From Actinomycetota bacterium (GTDB lineage: Bacteria; Actinomycetota; Geothermincolia; Fen-727; Anoxymicrobiaceae), in NCBI GenBank assembly GCA_018831265.1, contig JAHJCO010000019.1, positions 40,534 through 104,533 of the forward strand: a stretch of 64,000 nucleotides of DNA, given 5' to 3'. How positions within the stretch are numbered: position 1 is the first letter of the stretch; every line of letters starts with the position of its first letter. A model generated the notes under the pieces. It had not been told where the DNA came from, did not search any database, and saw nothing but the letters and a program-made list of their open reading frames with translations. The position numbers were made by a program, and so were the translations under genes. Shown here in pieces: positions 33,362 through 43,248 of the stretch.

Positions 33362-35376
33362 GCATACGGGAATGGCTGGCACCCAGCGGCCGCACGGAGC
33401 AGGCGGGGATGTTCCTGGCGGGAGCGGCGGTCCCCTACACCTTTCAGCGCACGCTGATGCCACGCGGGGTGCTGGACCAGGCGCTCGCCACGGGCATAGT
33501 AATGGCGCTGGAGTATGCGGTGGGGGTCCTGGTGCAGGACTCCATCGAGGGGTCGGCGGCGTGGATGGCGAACGCCCTCGAGCACGAGGACGAGATAACG
33601 CACACCACCTGGCGGCGCTACGCGATGGCGCTGGACCTGTCGACCGTCGCCCTGGGGGTGGCGGTCAGGAAGATCTACCGGCAGCGGGAGGGCGAGAACG
33701 TCGGCCGCTCATGGGCCCGCCTCATAGGCACGCTCGTGTCGAACGGCGCCTTCGCCGGGCTGTCAGTCGGCGTGTTCCAGGAGGTGTCGCACGACCTCCA
33801 CCGCCACGGCCTGCGCGGATTTCCGCTGGCCCTGCCGGGCGGCGTGCTGCTCACGGGGATACTGGATACGCGCCGCAGGCGCGCGGAGCGCGCGGAGGGG
33901 TCCATCCTTCCCTCGCGTCTCCAGGGGTGGGAAGCGTTTGCGGCGAGCCCCCTCATCGCCCTGGGCCTGGTGGGGGTGTCGGCGGGCGAGCGGGCGTTCG
34001 CGCGCTCGGTCTCGCGGTCGTTGAGCCGCCTCACCGGGGGACACGAGCGGCTGTGGCGGCCGGTCGGCCACGTCGCGGCGATCACCGGCATCGTGCTCGG
34101 CGTGGGCTCTCTCCTCAAGCTGGTGTACGGCCGGATAGAGGACATTGCGACCCACGTCGAGCCCGCCTTCGACACGCCGCCCGGCAGCACCCTGGTAAGC
34201 GGCGGGCCGGGCAGCCTGGTGCCCTGGGAGACGCTGTCCAAGCAGGGGCGGCGGTACGTGAGCACCTACCTGCCGGCCTACTGGATAGAGAGGGTGATGG
34301 GAGAGGATGCCGAGGCGGAGCCGATACGGGTGTTCGCCGCGTTCGACTGCGCCGGCACCGACGAGGAGAGGGTCGCGCTCACCATGCGCGAGCTGGAGAG
34401 GACCCGGGCGTTCGACCGGCCGCTGCTGATGGTCATCTCTCCCACCGGGACCGGCTACGTCAACTACGTGGCGGTGGAGGCCGCCGAGTACCTCACCCTC
34501 GGCAACATGGCCTCCGTGGCCCTGCAGTACTCCAAGCGCCCTTCCGTGCTCTCGATGGACCGGGTGCCCGACGGGGTGCGCCAGTACCGCCTGTTCATCG
34601 AGGCGCTCCACTCCAGGCTGTCGGAGCTTCCGCCCGGACAGAGGCCGCGGGTGGTGCTGTTCGGCGAGAGCCTGGGCGCGTGGACCAGCGAGGACGCGTT
34701 CGAGGGCAGAGGCACGGACGGGATGCTCGAGCTCGGCGTGGACCGCGGTCTGTGGATCGGCACCCCGCACGCCACCAAATGGAAGGAGCAGGTGCTCGGC
34801 GCCCCCAGGGAAGATGTGGACAGGTCGCTCGTGGCGGCCTTCAACGATTTCGAGCAGGTGGAGGCGCTGTCCCCCGAACAGAGGGAGGCGCTGCGCTACG
34901 TGATGATCACGCACTACAACGACGCGGTGGCGCAGTTCGGCCTCGACCTGCTGGTCCGCGAGCCGCGCTGGCTGGGGGACCCGGAGCAGCGGCCGTCCTC
35001 GGTGCCGGCCACCGAGGTGTACGCGCCGCTGGTTACCTTCGTGCTGACCCTCATCGACATGAAGAACTCCGCCAACGTCATCCCGGGCCAGTTCGAGGCG
35101 AAAGGCCACGACTACCGCAAGGACCTGGCCCGGTTCGTGCGCGAGGTCTACTCCCTGCCCTGTGATAACGCGCGGCTGGCCGGCATCGAGAGGGCGCTCA
35201 GGGAGGCCGAGCTGACAAGACAGGACAGGATAGACACGCTGGACAGAAAAGAGAAGAAGGACAAGGCGTTGCAGAAGAGCGGGGAGCGGAAGCAGCGCGG
35301 GAAGAGAGGCACCACGGGAGGGGCGGCTGGAGCGGCCAAGGGTGGAACGGGCCGCGAGGGGGAGACGGAGAGTTGA
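33358..35376 (+). CDS. membrane alpha/beta-hydrolase (Abhydrolase_9 type)
   Basis: 672 residues from the ATG at 33358, coupled to the previous gene. The N-terminal half (about 1-260) has 4-5 membrane helices (the Abhydrolase_9_N region) and the C-terminal half has the hydrolase fold with the nucleophile in FGESLGAW, about residue 440, after the strand RVVLFGE. The protein ends in a Lys/Arg-rich tail. Such hydrolases occur mainly in Actinobacteria and are presumed to be envelope lipases or esterases; the substrate is unknown. Upstream in-frame sequence to 32953 is only a shadow. Confidence 0.87.
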   Translation: MSIREWLAPSGRTEQAGMFLAGAAVPYTFQRTLMPRGVLDQALATGIVMALEYAVGVLVQDSIEGSAAWMANALEHEDEITHTTWRRYAMALDLSTVALGVAVRKIYRQREGENVGRSWARLIGTLVSNGAFAGLSVGVFQEVSHDLHRHGLRGFPLALPGGVLLTGILDTRRRRAERAEGSILPSRLQGWEAFAASPLIALGLVGVSAGERAFARSVSRSLSRLTGGHERLWRPVGHVAAITGIVLGVGSLLKLVYGRIEDIATHVEPAFDTPPGSTLVSGGPGSLVPWETLSKQGRRYVSTYLPAYWIERVMGEDAEAEPIRVFAAFDCAGTDEERVALTMRELERTRAFDRPLLMVISPTGTGYVNYVAVEAAEYLTLGNMASVALQYSKRPSVLSMDRVPDGVRQYRLFIEALHSRLSELPPGQRPRVVLFGESLGAWTSEDAFEGRGTDGMLELGVDRGLWIGTPHATKWKEQVLGAPREDVDRSLVAAFNDFEQVEALSPEQREALRYVMITHYNDAVAQFGLDLLVREPRWLGDPEQRPSSVPATEVYAPLVTFVLTLIDMKNSANVIPGQFEAKGHDYRKDLARFVREVYSLPCDNARLAGIERALREAELTRQDRIDTLDRKEKKDKALQKSGERKQRGKRGTTGGAAGAAKGGTGREGETES

Positions 35377-36101
35377 GCGCCGAGCGGTGTGCTCAGCCCG
35401 GCGCCCTGGCAGGCGCGGGAGTGGAGGTGGCGGCTACAGCAATGGTGCTGGGGTACGGGGTACTGCTCGACCGCGTGCTGCCGGAGCTGAGCCACGTGCC
35501 GGTCAACGTGGCCGCGGCGGGGCTTGCGGTCTTCCTGGCCAACCGCGCGGGAGCCTCCATGGACGATATGGGCCTCGATCCCTCCAGGCTCGCGAGCGGG
35601 CTCAAGCTGGGACTCCTCACCGTCGCGCCCATCGCGGCGGCGGTCGCCGTTGGGCTGGCGGTCCCATGGACGAGGGAGTTCTTCCTGGACAGCGATGTCG
35701 TCGGGGCGAGCGGGGCGCGCTCTATCTACGAGTTGCTGGTACGCATACCGCTGGGCACCGCGCTGGCCGAGGAACTCATCTTCCGCGGAGCGCTGATGGG
35801 GGTGTTCCTCAAGCGACGAAGCCCGCTGGTCGCCGCGCTGCTCTCCTCCGCCGTTTTCGGCGTGTGGCACATCTCTCCCACCCTGCAGTCGCTATCGACC
35901 AACGCCGGCGCCGCACGCGCCGCGACGGGGTTCTGGGCCGGGCTGGGTATCGTCTCAGGCGTGGTCGCCGTGACCGCCGCAGCGGGAGCGGGGCTCGCGT
36001 GGTTGCGTCTGAGGTCGGGGAGCATCGTTGCCCCGTGGATAGCCCACACCTGCCTCAACTCGTTCGCCTGGCTGGGCGGGCGCATCGCGAACGTGATGTA
36101 A
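35373..36101 (+). CDS. CPBP-family intramembrane metalloprotease
   Basis: 242 residues from a TTG overlapping the previous stop. About six to eight hydrophobic helices, with the motif TALAEELIFRGALMG (EExxxR) and VFGVWHISPT and the C-terminal SGSIVAPWIAHTCLN (HxxxN), the three CPBP (ABI/Rce1-like) motifs that bind the catalytic metal. A bacterial CPBP protease of immunity or membrane-protein maturation type; substrate unknown. Confidence 0.9.
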   Translation: MSAERCAQPGALAGAGVEVAATAMVLGYGVLLDRVLPELSHVPVNVAAAGLAVFLANRAGASMDDMGLDPSRLASGLKLGLLTVAPIAAAVAVGLAVPWTREFFLDSDVVGASGARSIYELLVRIPLGTALAEELIFRGALMGVFLKRRSPLVAALLSSAVFGVWHISPTLQSLSTNAGAARAATGFWAGLGIVSGVVAVTAAAGAGLAWLRLRSGSIVAPWIAHTCLNSFAWLGGRIANVM

Positions 36102-36243
36102 CAAGAGATCAGAACGGAGTAGTCGATCAACCCATGGACGATTCGGGGGGTCAGACGTTTGCAGTGCCGTTGGAGCACGTCAGACTATGTACGGACACAA
36201 TGCAATGAAAACGCCTGACGCCCCTCTAGATCGAGGAGGCAGT

Positions 36244-36906
36244 ATGCAGGTATACAGTCACCGGGGCGGCCGCGGGTTCGGAGTCGACAACACCCTCGAG
36301 GCGATGGAGGCGGCAGCCTCGGCAGGCGTCCTCGCCATAGAGACGGACGTTCATGCGACCGCCGACGGCGAGCTGCTCATCAGCCACGACCCGGCGGTCG
36401 GCAAGCACTCCATCAAGCACTCACAGTTCGCGGATATACGCCGCGATCACCCGGAGCGCCCGCTACTGCGCGAAGTGCTGGATGCACTGGCGGGGCGCGT
36501 ATCTTTCAATATCGAGATAAAGATGGCACCACCGGCCGAGGTCGGGAAGATGGTGGATTCGTTCAAGGTGATGGAGGAGACGGTCTTCTCGTCTTTCCAT
36601 CCCCACCTGGTCGCAGGCATGAAGAAAGCGTACCCGGTCGCCAGGGTAGGACCGCTGCGCTGGGAGCTGCTGGCAGAGCACCTGTCGTTCGAGTGGACGG
36701 ACAAAATCGGCGCTGAGTTCATCGCCCTCCATTACAAGGCGATCACCCCCGTCAACGTGGAGCAGATGCACGGCGCGGGGTTGAAGGTCGCCGCCTGGAC
36801 GGTGAACGAGGAGGACGAGGTCCGGCGCCTGGACTCCATCGGCGTCGACGTGCTCATCACCGACCGCTACCTGGAGATGGTGGAGCTGCTGGGCATCGGC
36901 ACATAG
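36244..36906 (+). CDS. glycerophosphodiester phosphodiesterase
   Basis: 220 residues from the ATG at 36244 (GAGGAGG five bases upstream). Typical GDPD motifs: SHRGGRGFGVDNTLEAMEAAASAGVLAIETDVHATADGELLISHD (catalytic His pair and metal-binding ETD) and the C-terminal AWTVNEEDEVRRLDSIGVDVLITDRY. It hydrolyses glycerophosphodiesters to glycerol-3-phosphate, which feeds the acyltransferases that follow. Short form, apparently cytoplasmic. Confidence 0.95.
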   Translation: MQVYSHRGGRGFGVDNTLEAMEAAASAGVLAIETDVHATADGELLISHDPAVGKHSIKHSQFADIRRDHPERPLLREVLDALAGRVSFNIEIKMAPPAEVGKMVDSFKVMEETVFSSFHPHLVAGMKKAYPVARVGPLRWELLAEHLSFEWTDKIGAEFIALHYKAITPVNVEQMHGAGLKVAAWTVNEEDEVRRLDSIGVDVLITDRYLEMVELLGIGT

Positions 36907-36945
36907 CTCTTCCGGTCGGCGCCGCTGAGAGGGAGGACGCGGGGA

Positions 36946-36976
36946 GTGAAAGAAATGGTCTGAGGTTTTCTTTCAC
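36946..36976. repeat. palindrome GTGAAAGAAA/TTTCTTTCAC
   Basis: A perfect 10-bp inverted repeat (36946-36955, 36967-36976) with an 11-base loop containing GGTCTGAGG. The loop and right arm recur at 43211-43248. REP-like element in the gap between GDPD and the PlsC-like gene. Confidence 0.7.
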
Positions 36977-36986
36977 TGTTGGTACA

Positions 36987-37790
36987 ATGGCTTCTGAGAA
37001 GCGAACGAGTACCGAAAAGGATTCGCGCATGGTTTCCAGGGTGATACAGAGACTGCGGGTCATGACGGTGACCGGATACGCTACGCTGCGTATCACACTA
37101 GTCGTCCTCTATCGCGTCAATTTCCGGGGCGGCTACCCGCGTGAGTTCGGTGACAGGTTGCTGAGGTGGTGGGCGGGCAAGCTCGTGGATTCCGTCAGGA
37201 TCAGGTACGTTGTGCACGATCCCCACGGGCTGGAGCTCGAACCGGGAAAACGCTACATCATCATGTCCAACCATCGCAGCCACTACGATATCCCCCTGGT
37301 CATCCTGGCCCTGCCGGGCAGCATCCGGATGCTCACGAAGAAGGAGCTGTTCAAGGTGCCCCTGTGGGGCAGGGGGCTGAAGGCCGGCGAGTTCATATCC
37401 ATCGACCGCTCCGACATCGAGCAGGCCAAGAAAGACCTTGCCGCCGCCCGGAGGAAGATGGAGAGCGGGGTCGTGCTCTGGATCGCGCCGGAGGGGACCC
37501 GTTCACGTACGGGAAAGCTCGGGCCCTTCAAGAAAGGCGGGTCGATCATGGCGATCGAGTCGGGCGCCACGATCATTCCGGTCGGGATACAGGGAACGGA
37601 GAACGTGCTGCGCCCCAAGACCCTGGACTTCCATCTCGACCAGGACGTAACGATCAACGTCGGTCAACCGATCGAAGCCTCACGGTTCACCATCGAACAG
37701 AAGGACCTTCTTCTCGCGGAGGTCCGCGGCGCCATCGCGGAACTGTGCGGTGAGGCCGACGACCGGGGACCCGAAGGATTGCCGGGATGA
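36987..37790 (+). CDS. lysophospholipid acyltransferase (PlsC-like)
   Basis: 267 residues (start at 36987; 37029 also possible). The acyltransferase block I NHRSHYD (residues 96-102, HX4D), block III IAPEGTRSRTGKLGPFKKGGS and block IV IPVGIQGT are intact. One N-terminal hydrophobic segment. It acylates lysophosphatidate or a similar acceptor. Coupled by overlap to the PlsB-like gene, so the pair probably supplies phosphatidate in two steps. Confidence 0.92.
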   Translation: MASEKRTSTEKDSRMVSRVIQRLRVMTVTGYATLRITLVVLYRVNFRGGYPREFGDRLLRWWAGKLVDSVRIRYVVHDPHGLELEPGKRYIIMSNHRSHYDIPLVILALPGSIRMLTKKELFKVPLWGRGLKAGEFISIDRSDIEQAKKDLAAARRKMESGVVLWIAPEGTRSRTGKLGPFKKGGSIMAIESGATIIPVGIQGTENVLRPKTLDFHLDQDVTINVGQPIEASRFTIEQKDLLLAEVRGAIAELCGEADDRGPEGLPG

Positions 37791-40195
37791 GTGCGGGCGC
37801 GACCTGGCAGCAGGAGACTGCGGGGCCGGAGCTTTCTTACCGTGAAACCGCCGACGCGCTGCGGGATCGGTTCGAATGGAAACACGGCCCGGCCTCTTCA
37901 CTGCTTGTGAAAGCTCTCTCACTGGTGCTGGAGCCGCTGGAAACGGGCACCTACAGGGGGAGGGCTCTTGCCGGGGAGCCGCACAGATCGTACCCGGCGG
38001 TCAACACTCCGCTTACGGTGTTCTTCATTCCGGAGGGCCGCTGGCAGAGACTGTTCCTGGCCGCAAGGCTCCGGGCCACCGGGCCCATCAACATCATCCA
38101 GGACCCGGCGGCCGACGTGAAGCCGTCGGTGTACGCCGAACAGGGCAGGAAGCTGGGAAGCCTCAGGATGGAGTCGCTCGTGAACATCCAGCGCTCCAGC
38201 AGGGAGGGCATCGTCGTCGTGCCGGTCACCCGGGCCTTCCACCAGCTTCACCCAGAAGCTCCCGCCACGACGTTCTTCACGAGAGTGTACCTGTTCACAC
38301 CCATGCACCTGCTGAGGCGGTCCGCAAGCTTCGTCAGGACGATCCATACCGCGAGACTCAGGAACTGCAGGCCCGTAGAGCTTGCGGACTGGCTCGAGAG
38401 CAATCCGCAGAAGGGTCCGTTCTCGCAGGCCACCGCCCTGCACAACGAGGTGATCGGACGCATCGAATCCGAGTTTCGCGCCTGCGCCGGACCCCCGATC
38501 CCGCAGCCGTGGCAGGTCAGGAAATCCGTGCTCCGCGACCCGATCCTGGTCGAGTTCATGAGAGAGCATGCTGCCCGCGAGGGCATCAGTCCGAGGAAGG
38601 TCTCCAAAGAAGCCCGCGCCCACATCCGGGAGATAGCCTCGAAGATCAGGGTGGGGGTCTTCCGCCTGGCCGGCATACTGCTGAACATCGGGTTCGACCG
38701 GTTGCTCACGAGCTTCGACATAGACCGGGAAGGCATTCGGTTCATCTGTGAGTGCGACAGCCGGTCACGCCTGGTGCTCGTCTGCTGTCACAAGAGCTAC
38801 ATGGACCCCCTGATACTCACGTACGGCATCTGCCGCTCGGGCCTCACGCCCCCCCAGCAGGCCGCCGGCATCAACCTCAACATCTGGCCGCTGGGCTGGG
38901 TGCTCAGGCGATGCGGGGCCTTCTACCTGCGCCGTTCTTTCGTGGACCAGCCGGTGTACAGGGAAGCGTTCAATGCCTACGCGAGGCGGCTGCTGGCCGA
39001 CAACTACATCACCGCTTTCTACATCGAGGGGACCAGGAGCAGGGACGGCAAGATGAGGAAGCCGAAGACCGGTTTCATGAAGATTCTGGACGAGGCCATG
39101 CAGTTGGGAGCCTGTGACGGCATCACGGTGCTTCCGGTCTACCTCGGATATGACAGGGTGCCGGAGGAGGGTGCGCACGTAAAGGAGATGGCCGGCGGGC
39201 ACAAGATCGCGGAGACATGGGGGCTGTTCAAGCGGTTGTTCAAGTCGATCACGGATACACTCGGCCGGGCTTACATCAAGTTCGGTTCACCGATGGATTT
39301 CAGGACCATCGTGAGCGAAAACGGCCTGAACGGCGCGGCCGACCTGATATGCGAGATGATCGACGGCGTCACCGTGGTCACCGCGAGGTCGCTGGCCTCG
39401 TGCGCGCTGCTGTCGTCGGGTCGTCGATCGGTCTCGTTGGATGAGTACGAGCGGGTGGTCGATGAGCTACTGGGGGTGTGCCGGCAAGTGGGGCTGCCAC
39501 TTGCCCCGGACGCCGACCCGGAAGGAATCAGGGCGGCCGTGGGTTGGCTTGCCTCCGAGGGTCGCGTCCTGGTGGATGAGAGCGGGGCGGGCGCCGAAGG
39601 CTTTCAAGTAGCCGGGGACCAGCGGCGCTTCCTCGAGTTCAACAAGAACATACTGCTCGCGCACGTGCTCGGCCCGTCGCTCGCCGCTCTTGCCGGGCAC
39701 GGTGGAGAGCCGGACGACGAGGCGCTCCTCTTCCTCCGGCAGCTCTTCGCCGAGGAGTTCGTCTTCGGCCCGGGATTTGCCGGCAGGTCGCGGCTGCCCG
39801 AGGGGTGCTCCGGCTCGGTGGCGCTGGCCTCCCTCCTTGACCCCTTCCTGGAAGGTTACCTGGTGGCCTGCAGCGCCATCGGCTCGATCTCTTCCGAAGG
39901 GCGGGTCGACAAGGACGAGATGGTCGCGCGCTGCTTCGATGAGGGCGCCGGAATGCTCGAGGAGGGGTCGGTACGGCGCGCCGAGTCCCTTTCGCGGATC
40001 ATCTTCGAGAACGCCCTGAGGTGCTTCGGGGGGATGGGGCTCACTTCTGAGGTCACCCTGGAGGTCGAGGGAGGGAAGAAGAAGACGATGTTGAGCCGGG
40101 GCGAGCTCTTCGAGCGGAGGGAAGGCCTGGAGGCGCGAATAGGTTCTTTCCTGAACCGAGACAGGTCAGCGGCAACTCAAAGCCCCAAGCCATGA
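37787..40195 (+). CDS. glycerol-3-phosphate acyltransferase, PlsB-like
   Basis: 802 residues. The acyltransferase motifs are HX4D in CCHKSYMDPL (H near residue 335), GAFYLRRSFVDQPVY (block II) and FYIEGTRSRDGKMRKPKTGFM (block III) and LPVYLGYDRVPEE (block IV). The N-terminal 300 residues and a helical C-terminal 280 residues match the PlsB/GPAT layout. It would acylate glycerol-3-phosphate at sn-1. Its end overlaps the SulP gene start by four bases. Confidence 0.9.
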   Translation: MSAGATWQQETAGPELSYRETADALRDRFEWKHGPASSLLVKALSLVLEPLETGTYRGRALAGEPHRSYPAVNTPLTVFFIPEGRWQRLFLAARLRATGPINIIQDPAADVKPSVYAEQGRKLGSLRMESLVNIQRSSREGIVVVPVTRAFHQLHPEAPATTFFTRVYLFTPMHLLRRSASFVRTIHTARLRNCRPVELADWLESNPQKGPFSQATALHNEVIGRIESEFRACAGPPIPQPWQVRKSVLRDPILVEFMREHAAREGISPRKVSKEARAHIREIASKIRVGVFRLAGILLNIGFDRLLTSFDIDREGIRFICECDSRSRLVLVCCHKSYMDPLILTYGICRSGLTPPQQAAGINLNIWPLGWVLRRCGAFYLRRSFVDQPVYREAFNAYARRLLADNYITAFYIEGTRSRDGKMRKPKTGFMKILDEAMQLGACDGITVLPVYLGYDRVPEEGAHVKEMAGGHKIAETWGLFKRLFKSITDTLGRAYIKFGSPMDFRTIVSENGLNGAADLICEMIDGVTVVTARSLASCALLSSGRRSVSLDEYERVVDELLGVCRQVGLPLAPDADPEGIRAAVGWLASEGRVLVDESGAGAEGFQVAGDQRRFLEFNKNILLAHVLGPSLAALAGHGGEPDDEALLFLRQLFAEEFVFGPGFAGRSRLPEGCSGSVALASLLDPFLEGYLVACSAIGSISSEGRVDKDEMVARCFDEGAGMLEEGSVRRAESLSRIIFENALRCFGGMGLTSEVTLEVEGGKKKTMLSRGELFERREGLEARIGSFLNRDRSAATQSPKP

Positions 40196-41913
40196 GCGAT
40201 TCGGATGGAGCAGGTGCACCCAAATCGTGGCTGAGGCGCCACGTCCCGGTTTTCGACTGGGCACCCTCATACCGGAGACAGTGGCTGACGCGGGACCTGC
40301 TCGCCGCCGCTACCGTCTGGACGGTCCTCGTGCCGACCACCCTTGCCTACTCCGAGGTGGCGGGCGTTCCCGTGCAGTACGGCCTGTTCGCCGCGACCAT
40401 CTCCCTGGTCGCCTATGCCGTCTTCGGCTCCTCGAGGCGCATGATAGTGGTGCCCGGGGCCTCTCTAGCGGTCGTCACCGCGGCAGCGGTCGCCCCGGTG
40501 GCCGCCGGAAGGGGTCAGAACACTTACGTGCTGCTGTGCATGGTGCTGGCGATCATCACAGGGTTACTGTGCATGCTGGCCGGGATCGCAAGGCTGGGCT
40601 TCATGGAGAGGTTCCTGGCGAAGCCGGTGCTCGATGGTTTTGTCATGGGGCTCGCCGTCTACATAGTCGTGACCCAGATAGACAAGCTCGCCGGCGTGAC
40701 AGCCGACGGCGGCAACGCGGTCCTGGAGGTTGTAGACCTGTTCCGCAAGGCGGGGGACTGGTCCCTCCTCACCCTGGGGGTGGGGATAGCCCTCCTGCTG
40801 GTACTGGTAGTCTCCCACCGTTTCGCACCCGGGCTGCCAGCGGCGCTTATCGTGCTGATGGCGGCAACGGTCATCTCGTTCGCTTTCCGGCTCTCGGGGC
40901 ACGGCGTTGCCATCGTGGGGGCGATACCAAAAGGCATGGCGGGCTTCTCGGTGGCCGGACTGCGGCTCCGGGACATCGTCCAGCTGCTGCCTGGTGCCCT
41001 CGCGGCCATCGCGGTCGGGTTCCCGGAGTCGATCGCCGTGGCCAAGGCTTACGCCAGCCGGCACGGCGAGGAGATCGACGCGAACCAGGAACTGATCGCA
41101 CTTGGAGCGGCGAACATAGGCGCGGGCCTGCTGCGAGGATTCCCCCTGGACGGAAGCCTGGGAAAGACGGCCGTCAACGACCAGGCGGGTGGCCGGACCC
41201 AGCTCGTGTCGGTGGTCTGCTCGGCCCTGACCGCGCTCACCTTCCTCTTCCTCGCCGGGCTTTTCAAGTACCTGCCGCAGGCCGCACTCGGCGCGATTGT
41301 CATATACGCGGTCATCTACCATGTCAGGATCGACCAACTCGTCCGCTACTATCGCGTCAAGCGGTCCGACTTCCTGCTCGTTATCGGCTCGATGCTCGGG
41401 GTCCTGGTGGCGGGGGTCCTGTACGGGATACTCATCGGTGTCGTCCTGTCGGTCCTGGCGGTCATCGTCCGGATAAGCAGGCCGCACTGGGCGGTGCTGG
41501 GCAGGGACGAGAGCGGAACCAGGTACGGCGATATCGAACGGCGCCGGGACTGCTCCCCGGTCCCCGGTGCCCTGATATTCAGGTTCGATGCCCCTCTAAT
41601 ATTCTCCAACGCGGATGTCTTCTTCGATACGATAGTCAGGCTTGTCGAGAGCGCCCACCAGCCCCTGAAGACGGTCATCGTCGACATGGAGATGGTCCAC
41701 GAGATGGACACCACCGCCACGGAGATGCTCTCGGAGCTCTACACCTTCCTTTCGGCGAGACAGCTCAACCTGGTGCTCGCACGCGTCCACGCTCCGCTCA
41801 GGGACTATCTGCGAAAGGACGGCAGCATACAGCTCATCGGGGAGGAGAACGTATTCCTGACCGTCCGCGACGCGGTCGCGGCCTACCAGGAGCGACAGGC
41901 CGGCCCGTCCTGA
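40192..41913 (+). CDS. SulP-family anion transporter with STAS domain
   Basis: 573 residues: 12-14 hydrophobic helices from residue about 25 (LLAAATVWTVLVPTTLAYSEVAGVPVQYGLFAATISLVAYAVFGSSR is the SulP signature) and a C-terminal STAS domain from about residue 445 (PGALIFRFDAPLIFSNADVFFDTI, TVIVDMEMVHEMDTTATEML). It transports sulfate, bicarbonate or another small anion. Coupled by overlap to the PlsB-like gene, which is not the usual partner. Confidence 0.95.
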   Translation: MSDSDGAGAPKSWLRRHVPVFDWAPSYRRQWLTRDLLAAATVWTVLVPTTLAYSEVAGVPVQYGLFAATISLVAYAVFGSSRRMIVVPGASLAVVTAAAVAPVAAGRGQNTYVLLCMVLAIITGLLCMLAGIARLGFMERFLAKPVLDGFVMGLAVYIVVTQIDKLAGVTADGGNAVLEVVDLFRKAGDWSLLTLGVGIALLLVLVVSHRFAPGLPAALIVLMAATVISFAFRLSGHGVAIVGAIPKGMAGFSVAGLRLRDIVQLLPGALAAIAVGFPESIAVAKAYASRHGEEIDANQELIALGAANIGAGLLRGFPLDGSLGKTAVNDQAGGRTQLVSVVCSALTALTFLFLAGLFKYLPQAALGAIVIYAVIYHVRIDQLVRYYRVKRSDFLLVIGSMLGVLVAGVLYGILIGVVLSVLAVIVRISRPHWAVLGRDESGTRYGDIERRRDCSPVPGALIFRFDAPLIFSNADVFFDTIVRLVESAHQPLKTVIVDMEMVHEMDTTATEMLSELYTFLSARQLNLVLARVHAPLRDYLRKDGSIQLIGEENVFLTVRDAVAAYQERQAGPS

Positions 41914-42006
41914 CGCGCGGGCAAAGGTGGCAATCGGGTCTTCCGCGATGTAGTCTATCCTGGCCATCGCAGGCGGGGAGGTCCGGGAGTCCGAGAGGAG
42001 CGCACC

Positions 42007-43098
42007 ATGACTTCGGAACTCGAGAAGAAGATACCGGATATCAGGGAGCGGATGGAGAAGGACACCGCCGAGTCGCTCCGGCGGGAAGGCCTGAAGGCGG
42101 GCGTGGTCGAGCCCTGGGAGGACGGCTTTCGGACGAAGGACAAGGCCGATACCTTCGAGTGGTGGTACTTCGACGCCGAGTTCGATGACGGCGGCAACGC
42201 CGTCGTCACCTTCAACACCAGCCCGCTGACACACCCCAAGGGACCGCTCCACCCCTCCCTGCTGCTCATCATGAGATCGCCCGGGGGCAAGAAGGTGAGG
42301 CTGATCCCCGAGTTCAAGGCTGTGGATCTGTCGGCCGCCGCTGAGGGCTGCGACGTGCGCCTGGGTGAGAATAGCGTGAAGGGAGACCTCGAACGCTACG
42401 AGTTGCACGTCGAGGTCGAATCGTACGCCGCGGACCTGGTCTACACCAGGAAGGCGCCGTCCTGGAGGCCGGGCTCGGGTATCTCCTACTCCGGCCGCGA
42501 GAAGAACAACTACTTCGGCTGGGTGGTGCCCATACCGTTCGGAACGGTGGAGGGCACCGTGGTCTTCGAGGGGGAAAAGCGGGAGGTCAAGGGCACCTGC
42601 TACCACGACCACAACTGGGGCAACGTCTCCCCGGGTCTCAGCATCGACCACTGGTACTGGGGCAGGGCGCACGTGGGCGACTTCACTGTCATCTTCGTCG
42701 AGATGGTCACGAGGCACGTCATCGGCATCGGCAGCCTCAAGCTGCACACCTTCATGCTGGCAAAGGGGGACGAGATCCTGACCGACGACGCGCTGCCGCT
42801 CTCACTGACGACGAGTGATTTCCGGGAAGGACCCGGTGGCAGGTCGTACCCCAGCGGGCTCGACTGGGAGTGGCAGGGCGACGAGGGGCGGGTCACTCTT
42901 TCCCTTCGAAACCCTGAGATGATCGAGTCGATAGACATGCTGGGAGGGATGCCCCGCTGGGAGAAACCGCTGGTGCACCTCATCGCGAATCCCTACTACT
43001 ACGACTTCGACGCCGACCTGGAGCTCGCGGTCGACCTGAAGGGGGTCAAGGCAACCGAGCGGGGCAGGGCGCTCTACGAGCTGATGATGCTCAAGTAG
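42007..43098 (+). CDS. CrtC/AttH-like lipocalin-fold protein
   Basis: 363 residues. Two-domain layout of the CrtC (hydroxyneurosporene synthase) and AttH family: EWWYFDAEFDDGGNAVVTF in the first beta-barrel and the highly characteristic TCYHDHNWGNVSPG motif starting the second. These proteins act as hydratases or isomerases on lipophilic substrates; carotenoid genes are not near, so the substrate is open. The family name CrtC should not be taken as function. It has its own Shine-Dalgarno sequence (GAGAGGAG) five bases before the ATG. Confidence 0.82.
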   Translation: MTSELEKKIPDIRERMEKDTAESLRREGLKAGVVEPWEDGFRTKDKADTFEWWYFDAEFDDGGNAVVTFNTSPLTHPKGPLHPSLLLIMRSPGGKKVRLIPEFKAVDLSAAAEGCDVRLGENSVKGDLERYELHVEVESYAADLVYTRKAPSWRPGSGISYSGREKNNYFGWVVPIPFGTVEGTVVFEGEKREVKGTCYHDHNWGNVSPGLSIDHWYWGRAHVGDFTVIFVEMVTRHVIGIGSLKLHTFMLAKGDEILTDDALPLSLTTSDFREGPGGRSYPSGLDWEWQGDEGRVTLSLRNPEMIESIDMLGGMPRWEKPLVHLIANPYYYDFDADLELAVDLKGVKATERGRALYELMMLK

Positions 43099-43202
43099 TC
43101 GATGGTGGCACCGGCCGCGAGGAGTCGGAAGGCCCCGCAGGGCGGGTCAGGTCCTTTGTTGATCGGGCGAGCCCTGAGCGGGCGAGCGTTAGCCGCTCAA
43201 CG

Positions 43203-43248
43203 ATGAAATTTTTGGTCTGAGGTGTTCTTTCATAGAGGTGTTCTTTCA
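43203..43248. repeat. direct and inverted repeats sharing GGTCTGAGGTGTTC
   Basis: GAGGTGTTCTTTCA occurs twice (43219-43232 and 43235-43248); ATGAAA (43203) pairs with TTTCAT (43228). It is related to the palindrome at 36946. The SDR gene's TGA stop (43246-43248) lies inside the second copy. Confidence 0.7.
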
